DNA from: Sphingomonadaceae bacterium
Lineage (GTDB): Bacteria > Pseudomonadota > Alphaproteobacteria > Sphingomonadales > Sphingomonadaceae
Assembly (NCBI GenBank): GCA_019245455.1
Contig: JAFARM010000390.1
Span: 1 to 6,137, forward strand
Direction: 5' to 3'
DNA: 6,137 nucleotides
Under the pieces are notes generated by a model, which saw only the letters and a program-made list of their open reading frames with translations, was not told the origin of the DNA and made no database searches. Every line of letters starts with the position of its first letter. The first letter of the stretch is position 1. Shown here in pieces: positions 1 through 5,518 of this stretch. The translations under genes were made by a program, and so were the position numbers.

Positions 1-1
1 C

Positions 2-529
2 AAGGTCGACCCGACCGACCTCCGCGCGCGCATCGGCATGGTGTTCCAGAAGCCGACGCCGTTCCCGATGTCGATCTACGAGAACGTCGCCTTCGGCGTC
101 CGCCTCCACGAGAAGCTGAACAAGCGCGAGATGGACGAGCGCGTCGAGTGGAGCCTGCAGAAGGCGGCGATCTGGGACGAGACCAAGGACCGGCTGAACA
201 CGTCCGCGCTCGGGATGTCGGGCGGGCAGCAGCAGCGGCTGTGCATCGCCCGCACCATCGCCGTGCGCCCCGAGGTGCTGCTGTTCGACGAGCCGACCAG
301 TGCGCTCGACCCGATCTCGACCGCCAAGGTCGAGGAGCTGATCGCCGAACTCCGCGCCGACTTCACCATCGTCATCGTCACCCACTCGATGCAGCAGGCG
401 GCGCGCTGTTCCGACCAGACCGCTTTCATGTATCTGGGCGAAGTCGTCGAGGTCGGGCCGACCGCGCAGATCTTCACCAACCCGCGCGAGCAGCGGACGC
501 GCGAATACGTCACCGGCCGCTTCGGCTGA
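2..529 (+). CDS. pstB: Phosphate ABC transporter ATP-binding protein PstB (5' end cut off by window edge)
   Basis: This is the cytoplasmic ATPase that powers the PstSCAB high-affinity phosphate importer. Reading is open from base 2, and 175 residues are visible. The Walker A end is missing; the family is usually about 250-260 residues long, so roughly a third lies upstream. In order one sees the Q-loop in [12 protein letters not shown] (Gln codon 47-49), the ABC signature [13 protein letters not shown] (SGGQ at 218-229), Walker B with the catalytic Glu in LLFDEP (278-292), the D-loop SALDP, and the switch histidine in IVTHSM (codon 383-385). The [15 protein letters not shown] and [12 protein letters not shown] strings are typical of PstB rather than other ABC ATPases. 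Met replaces the usual Leu of the LSGGQ motif, a mild variant. The internal ATG at 38 is not the true start. The stop is 11 bases before phoU, so the two are almost certainly co-transcribed. Confidence 0.96.
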   Translation, partial: KVDPTDLRARIGMVFQKPTPFPMSIYENVAFGVRLHEKLNKREMDERVEWSLQKAAIWDETKDRLNTSALGMSGGQQQRLCIARTIAVRPEVLLFDEPTSALDPISTAKVEELIAELRADFTIVIVTHSMQQAARCSDQTAFMYLGEVVEVGPTAQIFTNPREQRTREYVTGRFG

Positions 530-540
530 GGAGGGGCACC

Positions 541-1242
541 ATGGCCGAACTCGGCGCGCATACCGTCAAGTCGTTCGACGACGACATCCACCGCCTGCGG
601 TCGCTGGTCACGCAGATGGGCGGGCTGTGCGAGGCGCAGATCGCCGCCGCGATCGACGCGCTCGTCGATCGCGACCCCGACGCGGCGATGGCCGTCGTCA
701 ACACCGATGCCCGCATCGACGCCCTCGACGCCGAGGCGGAACAGCTCGCGGTGACGATGATCGCGCTCAGGGCGCCGCTGGCCAACGACCTGCGCGAGGT
801 CATTTCGGCCTTGAAGATCAGCGCCGTGCTCGAGCGCATCGGCGACTATGCCAAGAACATCGCCAAGCGCGCCTCGACGCTGACCACCAGCGGCCCGATC
901 GAGCCGGTCGTCATCATCCCGCAGATGAGCCGCGTCGTCATCGAAATGATGCGCGACGCGCTCGACGCCTTCGTCGACCGCGACGCCGAAAAGGCGGTCG
1001 CCGTCTGCCAGCGCGACGCCGACGTCGACGATTTCTACAACAGCCTGTTCCGCTCGCTGCTGACGTTCATGATGGAGAACCCGCAGCACATCACGCCGTC
1101 GGCGCACCTGCTGTTCATCGCCAAGAACCTCGAGCGGATCGGCGACCACGCGACCAACGTCGCCGAAATGGTCTATTTTGCCGCAACCGGCGAGCATTTC
1201 GCCGGCCGACCGAAGAACGACGACACGGCGTACGCGGTGTGA
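541..1242 (+). CDS. phoU: Phosphate signalling protein PhoU
   Basis: PhoU is a cytoplasmic, metal-binding helical adaptor. It links the Pst transporter to the PhoR kinase and keeps the Pho regulon off when phosphate is plentiful. The protein has 233 residues, normal for the family. It shows the expected duplicated three-helix-bundle architecture: the first repeat contains LERIGDYAKNIAKR (about residues 97-110) and the second LERIGDHATNVAEM (about 197-210), the conserved acidic metal-cluster motifs. The ATG at 541 is preceded by a strong ribosome site (GAGGAGGGG, 528-536). The protein begins MAELGAHTVKSFDDDI, like other alphaproteobacterial PhoU proteins, which open with a short segment leading into a helix that starts F-D-x-D/E-I. 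The reading frame stays open further upstream inside pstB, but that part is out-of-frame shadow. The gene lies 11 bases after pstB and 107 bases before phoB. Nothing looks broken. Confidence 0.97.
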   Translation: MAELGAHTVKSFDDDIHRLRSLVTQMGGLCEAQIAAAIDALVDRDPDAAMAVVNTDARIDALDAEAEQLAVTMIALRAPLANDLREVISALKISAVLERIGDYAKNIAKRASTLTTSGPIEPVVIIPQMSRVVIEMMRDALDAFVDRDAEKAVAVCQRDADVDDFYNSLFRSLLTFMMENPQHITPSAHLLFIAKNLERIGDHATNVAEMVYFAATGEHFAGRPKNDDTAYAV

Positions 1243-1263
1243 TGACGCGATCCGTCGCCTTCG

Positions 1264-1329
1264 CCGCTCATGCTGAGCTTGCCGAAGCACGGGCCGCAGT
1301 ACGTGCTTCGACAAGCTCAGCATGAGCGG
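1264..1329. repeat. Long palindromic intergenic repeat (sphingomonad REP-like element)
   Basis: Arms at 1264-1291 and 1302-1329 are 28 bases each and complementary at 27 positions, with a 10-base loop (1292-1301). The single mismatch pairs left-arm C1282 with right-arm A1311, where the perfect partner would need a T in the left arm. The arm core, GCTTCGACAAGCTCAGCATG, is a sequence I recognise as a dispersed repeat in sphingomonad genomes. It often creates spurious peptides such as MLSLSKH and LRQAQHE, and both appear here when the - strand is translated. It occupies most of the phoU-phoB gap without entering either gene. The symmetry is seen directly; membership in a genome-wide family comes from memory. 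Confidence 0.85.
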
Positions 1330-1339
1330 GCTTTTGTTT
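1264..1339 (+). terminator. Hairpin plus T-rich tail: possible terminator or attenuator between phoU and phoB
   Basis: The 28-base stem of the palindromic repeat is followed, after one G, by CTTTTGTTT (1331-1339), a conspicuous T-rich run in very GC-rich DNA. On the + strand transcript this gives a stable hairpin with a U-rich tail, the form of an intrinsic terminator. The stem is much longer than in typical terminators and the T run is broken by G. Partial termination, or a role in 3' end protection of the pst-phoU transcript, is as likely as full termination. The phoB ribosome site begins immediately after it (1340). The function is inferred from shape only. Confidence 0.4.
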
Positions 1340-1343
1340 GGAG
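1340..1343 (+). promoter_or_regulatory. Ribosome binding site of phoB
   Basis: GGAG lies six bases before the ATG at 1350. It settles the start there, rather than at the in-frame TTG at 1338, which would place this site inside the coding region and add the atypical residues MERA before MKPKILLVEDD. Confidence 0.75.
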
Positions 1344-1349
1344 CGAGCG

Positions 1350-2057
1350 ATGAAGCCCAAGATCCTGCTGGTCGAGGACGACGCCAATCTCGTCGAGCTC
1401 GTCAGCTACAATCTCGAGAAGGAAGGCTTCGACGTCATCCGCACCGGCGATGGCGAGGAGGCGCTGGTGCTGGCCGAGGAGGAGAAGCCCGACCTCGTCA
1501 TCCTCGACTGGATGATCGCCAACCTGAGCGGGATCGAGGTCTGCCGCCGCCTGCGCCGGGCACCCGTCACCGCCGGGCTCCCCATCGTCATGCTGACCGC
1601 GCGCGCCGAGGAGGCGGACCGCATCCGCGGGCTGGAGACGGGCGCGGACGACTACGTCACCAAGCCCTTTTCCCCCCGCGAGCTCGTCGCCCGCATTCGC
1701 GCCGTGCTGCGCCGCCTGCGCCCGGCCTTGAGCGGCGGCAACCTCGACTATGCCGGCATCACCATGGACACCTCGGCGCATCGCGTGACGCGCGACGGGC
1801 ACGCCATCGCGCTCGGGCCCACCGAGTTCCGCCTGCTCCGCCACTTCCTCGAGCACCCGGCGCGGGTGTTCAGCCGCGAGCAGTTGCTCGACGCGGTGTG
1901 GGGCCGCGACGTCTATGTCGAGCAGCGGACGGTCGACGTCCACATCCGGCGCCTCAGGAAGGCGATCAACGGCGACGACCTGCCCGACGTCATCCGCACC
2001 GTCCGCTCGGCCGGCTATGCGCTCGACCTCGAAGGGGTGCCCGCGCCCGCCGAGTGA
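1350..2057 (+). CDS. phoB: Phosphate regulon response regulator PhoB (OmpR/PhoB family)
   Basis: PhoB is the transcription factor of the PhoR-PhoB two-component system. Once phosphorylated under phosphate limitation it binds pho boxes and activates uptake and scavenging genes. The protein has 235 residues, near the usual length. Residues 1-120 form the receiver: acidic pair D10-D11, phosphoacceptor D53 (codon 1506-1508) in VILDWM, switch T83 in MLTAR, and K105 in TKPFSP. Residues from about 135 to 228 form the winged-helix DNA-binding domain, with GPTEFRLLRHFLEHP, SREQLLDAVWG, and the recognition helix in VEQRTVDVHIRRLRKAI. The LDW and RTVDVHIRRLRKA strings favour PhoB over other OmpR-type regulators, as does the position after pstB-phoU. 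One oddity is Ala at residue 57, where receivers almost always have Pro. phoR is not in the window. Confidence 0.93.
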   Translation: MKPKILLVEDDANLVELVSYNLEKEGFDVIRTGDGEEALVLAEEEKPDLVILDWMIANLSGIEVCRRLRRAPVTAGLPIVMLTARAEEADRIRGLETGADDYVTKPFSPRELVARIRAVLRRLRPALSGGNLDYAGITMDTSAHRVTRDGHAIALGPTEFRLLRHFLEHPARVFSREQLLDAVWGRDVYVEQRTVDVHIRRLRKAINGDDLPDVIRTVRSAGYALDLEGVPAPAE

Positions 2058-2060
2058 GGC

Positions 2061-2094
2061 TTGCACCGTCCCGCGCCCCGGCTAGTGTCGGGGC
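2061..2094 (+). promoter_or_regulatory. Candidate promoter with small stem-loop upstream of the amidohydrolase
   Basis: TTGCAC (2061-2066) resembles a -35 box. Sixteen bases later, TAGTGT (2083-2088) matches three of six positions of a -10 box. The -10 region lies in the loop of a perfect 6-bp stem, GCCCCG (2075-2080) with CGGGGC (2089-2094). Transcription would begin about 20 bases before the GTG start. The GGCTAG core recurs upstream of the M61 gene. The -35 box lies only 3 bases past the phoB stop. The match is weak and the role is inferred. Confidence 0.35.
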
Positions 2095-2102
2095 AACCAG
2101 AT

Positions 2103-2109
2103 AGGGGGA
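2103..2109 (+). promoter_or_regulatory. Ribosome binding site setting the GTG start of the amidohydrolase
   Basis: AGGGGGA lies five bases before GTG 2115. No comparable site precedes the in-frame TTG at 2061. Starting at 2115 puts a clean signal peptide at the very N-terminus, which supports the same choice. Confidence 0.7.
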
Positions 2110-2114
2110 CCCAA

Positions 2115-3404
2115 GTGCATCGCCTTCTCGCCGCCGTCCTGCTCGCCGCCGCCGCCCCGGCCGCGGCGGACACCATCGTCATCCGCGCCGGCCACCTGAT
2201 CACCGACGCGGCGCTGCCGGCGCGCGGGCCGTCGACGATCGTCGTCACCGACGGCACGATCGTCAGCATCGGTGCCGCCGACATGGCCGCGCCGGCCGGG
2301 GCGAAGGTCGTCGACCTGTCGACGAAAACGGTGCTGCCCGGCCTGATCGACGCCCATGTCCATCTGACGGAGGACAGCGGCCTGCCGTGGTACGCGTCGC
2401 TGCGGCCGAAGTTCTCCGAGCCGTACGCGGCGACGACGGGCCTCAAGAACGCGCTGATCACCGCGCGCGCCGGCTTCACCACGGTGCGCGACGCCGGCGG
2501 GCCGACGCTGGCCAGCCTCGCCATGCGCGACGCGGTCGCCGAGGGCAATTTCCCGGGACCACGCATCCTCGTCGCCGGCGATCCGCTGTCGATCTCGGGC
2601 GGCCACGCCGACAATGCCGTCGGCCTCGCCCCCGAACTCGGCGACGCGCTGACCGCCGCCGGCGGCAACCCCGGCCTGTGCGACACGCCCGACCAATGCG
2701 CCGTCGTCGTCCGCAAGCGCGCGGCGAAGGGCGTCAACGTCATCAAGTTCATGGCCACCGGCGGCGTCCTCGACGACGGCGCGATCGGGCTCGAACAGCA
2801 TTTCAGCGACGCCGAGATGAAGGCGATCGTCACCACCGCGCACGGCGTCGGGCTGAAGGCGATGGCCCATGCCCACGGCGCCCGCGGCATCGAGGCGGCG
2901 GCCAATGCCGGCGTCGATTCGATCGAGCACGGCACCTACCTCGACGACCGCGCGGCCAAGGCGATGAAGGCGCACGGCACCTGGCTGGTGCCGACGCTGA
3001 TGGCGTACGAGGGGCTGAAGCTCCACGTCGGCAAGAACTTCTACACGCCCAACGTCAAGGCCAAGGCCTTGGAAACGATGAAGATCGTCGGTCGCAACAT
3101 CGGCGTGGCGCAGCGGAACGGCGTCCGCATCGCCCTCGGCACCGACGCCGCCGTCTATCCGCACGGCCGCAACGCCGAGGAGCTGGCGCTGATGGTCGAA
3201 CACGGCATGACGCCGAAGGACGCGCTGATCGCCGCAACCAAAGGCGGGGCGGAACTGCTCGGTGTCGACAAGGTGACGGGCACGCTCGAGCCGGGCAAGG
3301 CCGCCGACCTGATCGCCATCGACGGCGACCCGCAGAAGGACCCCAAGGCGGTGCTGAGCGTCAGCTATGTGATGACGCAGGGCCGGGTGGTGCCGATGAA
3401 GTAG
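2115..3404 (+). CDS. Exported metal-dependent amidohydrolase, Xaa-Pro dipeptidase-like
   Basis: A 429-residue amidohydrolase-superfamily protein, probably periplasmic, of the group annotated as Xaa-Pro dipeptidase or imidazolonepropionase-like hydrolase. Characterised relatives, including some from Caulobacter, cleave dipeptides; the substrate here cannot be read from sequence. Numbering from the GTG, a signal peptide covers about residues 1-18 (HRLLAAVLLAAAAPAAA, likely cut before D19). A small beta-sandwich segment follows (about 20-75), then the TIM-barrel with the full binuclear metal set: H81 and H83 in GLIDAHVHL, K211 in NVIKFMATGGV (the lysine usually carboxylated), H252 in MAHAHG, H272 in SIEHGTYL, and D344 in ALGTDAA. 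The C-terminus GTLEPGKAADLIAIDGDP returns to the sandwich, as in the family. C189 and C195 could form a disulfide. It follows phoB by 57 bases but has its own candidate promoter. There is no evident link to phosphate metabolism. Confidence 0.88.
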   Translation: MHRLLAAVLLAAAAPAAADTIVIRAGHLITDAALPARGPSTIVVTDGTIVSIGAADMAAPAGAKVVDLSTKTVLPGLIDAHVHLTEDSGLPWYASLRPKFSEPYAATTGLKNALITARAGFTTVRDAGGPTLASLAMRDAVAEGNFPGPRILVAGDPLSISGGHADNAVGLAPELGDALTAAGGNPGLCDTPDQCAVVVRKRAAKGVNVIKFMATGGVLDDGAIGLEQHFSDAEMKAIVTTAHGVGLKAMAHAHGARGIEAAANAGVDSIEHGTYLDDRAAKAMKAHGTWLVPTLMAYEGLKLHVGKNFYTPNVKAKALETMKIVGRNIGVAQRNGVRIALGTDAAVYPHGRNAEELALMVEHGMTPKDALIAATKGGAELLGVDKVTGTLEPGKAADLIAIDGDPQKDPKAVLSVSYVMTQGRVVPMK

Positions 3405-3412
3405 CGTCGTGT

Positions 3413-3504
3413 GTCATGCTGGTGAAGGCCAGCATCCACGGTCAGGCAAGTGGGCCGGTCGGGCGTCTGGCGCGGCGCTGGATGCTGGCCTTCGCCAGCA
3501 TGAC
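3413..3504. repeat. Paired palindromic repeat between convergent genes (second REP-like family)
   Basis: Arms of 26 bases at 3413-3438 and 3479-3504 are complementary at 25 positions, separated by 40 bases (3439-3478). The only mismatch is T3423. Each arm also folds on itself: ATGCTGG pairs with CCAGCAT around a 6-base loop, at 3416-3435 on the left and 3482-3501 on the right. The unit is therefore two small hairpins in inverted orientation, as in bacterial interspersed mosaic elements. Translation gives the peptides HAGEGQHP and MLVKASIHG, familiar as spurious ORF products in sphingomonads. The element fills most of the 121-base gap between the 3' ends of the amidohydrolase and the M61 gene. 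It has no T-run, so a role as a two-way terminator is possible but unsupported. Confidence 0.82.
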
Positions 3505-3525
3505 CTCGCGGGGGGAGGGGGCGCG

Positions 3526-5457
3526 CTACCGCGCCGTCAGCAGCGCGTCGAGGCTGCTCGGCCCCTTGCCCGTCCGCTCGAGATGGGGGTAGCGCAGACC
3601 GCCGTTCCACGCCACGTCGACGGTACGATACGTGTCGTTGGCCTCAATCAGCAGGCGGATCGGCGCGGTGCCGTCCTTGGCCGCGGTAACGACCTGCTTC
3701 AGCACGTCGTCGTCGTACTTGGCGCCGTCGATCGCCACCAGCGTCGCGCCGACGGTGATGCCGGCCTTGTCCGCCGGGCTGCCCCACAGGACGTTCTTCA
3801 CCGCGCCGTGCTTGCCGACGACGAGGCCCAGCGAATAGCTGAGGTCCATCACCTCGCGGCTGGTCTCGCGCGACTTCCACAGCTTGCCGGGCTGGTCGGT
3901 GAAAACCAGCCGGTAGCCGCCACGGGTGATCCCGTCCAAGGGGGCCGGCACCCCGGCGAGATCGACGCGCGCGTGCAGGAACCCCGCCCAGTCGTAGGGC
4001 TCGACCGCGTTCAGCGCGGCGATAACGTCGTCGCGAGTATAGGTCAGCTCGCCCCAGTCGCGGTCGCGGACGCCGAAGAAGGCGCGGGCGAAGTCGTCGA
4101 GACCGCGCTTGCCGTGCGACCGCTCGCGGATCAGGCTGTCGGCATCGAGCCAGATAAGCATCCCCTCGTTGTAATAGTCCTCGGCGCGTTGCCAGCTGGT
4201 GTACGGCTCGGGCCGGCGGTTCGACAGGATCTCCTCGTTGGTCGTGTCGAGCAGCGGCCGCCACGCCCGTCCGGCCTGCGCGGTGTAGTAGGCGGCGACC
4301 TGGGCGATGCGGTCGCGCATCTCGGGCGCGGGGATCAGGCCCGACCGCGCCGACAGGATGTTGCCCCAGAACTGCGTCTGGCCTTCGTAGACCCACAGCA
4401 GGCTGTTCTGCATCGGCACGCGGAAGTCGGGCGTCCACAGGTCGGCGGGGCGGCGGAACTTGCCGTTCCAGCTGTGGGTGAACTCGTGGCCGAGGAGGTC
4501 GCGGCTGGCGACATTGTCGTCCCAGCTGAGGAAGTAGTCCGGGCTCGCCTGGTCCTCGCTCGACCGGTGATGCTCGAGGCCGAAGCCGTCGATGCGGTCC
4601 GACAGCGCGAACAGGAAGTCGTAGTGGCTGTAGTGCTGCGCTCCGAACAACCTGACCGCCTGGGTGGCGAGCGCGCGGTGGGCGGCGAGCTGCGCCTCGG
4701 TCGGCTTCAGCTCGTCGGCGCGATCGGCGAAGAAGTTCAGCGTCACATCGGGCGACAGCGGCTCGCGGCGGACGAAGCGCCCGGCGAAGACCGGCGAGTC
4801 GGCCAGCGTGTCGAGTGCGACGGGGGCATAGTGCACCGTGCCCCCGCGATCGGCGTTGTCGCTCGTCGGCAGCGCCGTCGCGCTCGCCCAACCGGCGGGG
4901 TAGGTCGCGGACGGCGCGACCATGATCTGCCGCGCGAAATAGCCGGCCGGGTAGAGCACGGTCGAGATCCACTCGAGCGCGAGGATGTTGGGCGTCACTA
5001 CCACCGGCCCCTGGTCGGGCGCGGTCGGCGAGACGAAGTCGAAGGCGACGTCGATATCGGCGACGTGGCCGGGAATATCGACGTGGAAGGCGTGGACATC
5101 GACCGTATCGCGCCGCCACGGCAACGGCTGCCCGCCGACCGTTATCGTCAGTCCGGCGATCTTGTCGGTCTGCCCCTGCGGCGCGTGCGCGCCCGGCAGC
5201 CACGCCGGGTAGAGCAAGGTCAGCGGGCCCGGCGTCACCGGAACATTCTCACGGATGTGGAAGACGCCGCGCGCGGTGTCGGTGGCGTCGACCGCCAGCT
5301 CGATGGTGCCGGGGTAGGGCACGTCCTTCGCGGAGGGGATCGCGTCGACGATCGCCACCGGCTGCGGCTTGCTGGTGCCGGTCGGCGCGGTGGCCTGCTG
5401 GGCGAGGGCGGCGGCGGGAAGGGCGAGGGCCAGGACGGCGGCGAGCGTGCGGGTCAT
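3526..5457 (-). CDS. Secreted M61 family zinc aminopeptidase (glycyl aminopeptidase-like) with PDZ domain
   Basis: A 643-residue metallopeptidase of MEROPS family M61, whose type member is a Sphingomonas glycyl aminopeptidase that removes N-terminal Gly and Ala from peptides. A signal peptide spans residues 1-19 (MTRTLAAVLALALPAAALA, cut before Q20), so it is periplasmic or secreted. An N-terminal beta domain (about 45-220) precedes the thermolysin-like catalytic domain. That domain has GLEHHRSSE (293-301), the zinc motif HEFTH (H324, E325, H328; bases 4474-4488) followed by SWN, and the third ligand E358 in WVYEGQTQFWG. A PDZ domain follows at about 540-610 (LGLVVG, GSPADKAGITVGATLVAIDG). 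Length and domain order are normal and all catalytic residues are present. The ATG at 5457 fits the signal peptide, but no clear ribosome site precedes it. pheT lies 61 bases upstream on the same strand, and the amidohydrolase converges from the other side. Confidence 0.94.
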   Translation of the reverse strand: MTRTLAAVLALALPAAALAQQATAPTGTSKPQPVAIVDAIPSAKDVPYPGTIELAVDATDTARGVFHIRENVPVTPGPLTLLYPAWLPGAHAPQGQTDKIAGLTITVGGQPLPWRRDTVDVHAFHVDIPGHVADIDVAFDFVSPTAPDQGPVVVTPNILALEWISTVLYPAGYFARQIMVAPSATYPAGWASATALPTSDNADRGGTVHYAPVALDTLADSPVFAGRFVRREPLSPDVTLNFFADRADELKPTEAQLAAHRALATQAVRLFGAQHYSHYDFLFALSDRIDGFGLEHHRSSEDQASPDYFLSWDDNVASRDLLGHEFTHSWNGKFRRPADLWTPDFRVPMQNSLLWVYEGQTQFWGNILSARSGLIPAPEMRDRIAQVAAYYTAQAGRAWRPLLDTTNEEILSNRRPEPYTSWQRAEDYYNEGMLIWLDADSLIRERSHGKRGLDDFARAFFGVRDRDWGELTYTRDDVIAALNAVEPYDWAGFLHARVDLAGVPAPLDGITRGGYRLVFTDQPGKLWKSRETSREVMDLSYSLGLVVGKHGAVKNVLWGSPADKAGITVGATLVAIDGAKYDDDVLKQVVTAAKDGTAPIRLLIEANDTYRTVDVAWNGGLRYPHLERTGKGPSSLDALLTAR

Positions 5458-5478
5458 CGTCGTGTCATGGGCGAGCGC

Positions 5479-5503
5479 CCGCGCCCTGTCTAGCCGGGCG
5501 CGG
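5479..5503 (-). promoter_or_regulatory. GC-rich stem-loop with GGCTAG core between pheT and the M61 gene
   Basis: A perfect 8-bp stem (5479-5486 with 5496-5503) closes a 9-base loop (5487-5495). It lies 15 bases after the pheT stop in the - strand direction. No T-run follows, so it is not a classical intrinsic terminator, though it could slow or end pheT transcription. On the - strand the right half reads CGCGCCCGGCTAGACA, closely matching the candidate promoter of the amidohydrolase. TAGACA would be a weak -10 box about 30 bases before the M61 start, but no -35 box is visible. The structure is seen; the role is undecided. Confidence 0.3.
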
Positions 5504-5518
5504 CGGCGCGGGAGCGAC

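Noticed and set aside
76..1323. Long - strand open frame (415 codons) opposite pstB and phoU
   Set aside because: It is antisense to two clear genes, rich in Arg, Asp and Val as expected from GC-rich reverse frames, begins inside the palindromic repeat (MLSLSKH), and has no recognisable domain.
1338..1349. TTG at 1338 as the phoB start
   Set aside because: The ribosome site GGAG lies inside this extension, and MKPKILLVEDD from 1350 matches the usual PhoB N-terminus.
1243..1349. Pho box or separate promoter for phoB in the phoU-phoB gap
   Set aside because: I see no direct-repeat pho box (CTGTCAT-like) and no convincing -35/-10 pair; the gap is nearly all palindrome and T-rich tail.
2061..2114. 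TTG at 2061 as the amidohydrolase start
   Set aside because: It would bury the signal peptide behind 18 polar residues and has no ribosome site; GTG 2115 has AGGGGGA five bases upstream.
2082..3203. - strand open frame (373 codons) opposite the amidohydrolase
   Set aside because: Antisense shadow in GC-rich DNA, without motifs; the + strand frame has the full metal-ligand set.
3510..3521. G-rich run as a possible G-quadruplex
   Set aside because: Only two adjacent G runs (six and five) are present; four closely spaced runs are needed within one strand.
3405..3525. Possible CRISPR unit or insertion-sequence end
   Set aside because: There is a single inverted pair, with no regular direct repeats and spacers, no transposase gene and no flanking target duplication that I can see.
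3409..5493. Long + strand open frame (694 codons) opposite the M61 gene
   Set aside because: It is antisense to a well-supported peptidase with intact catalytic motifs. The product is low-complexity and its start lies within the second palindromic repeat (CHAGEGQHP).
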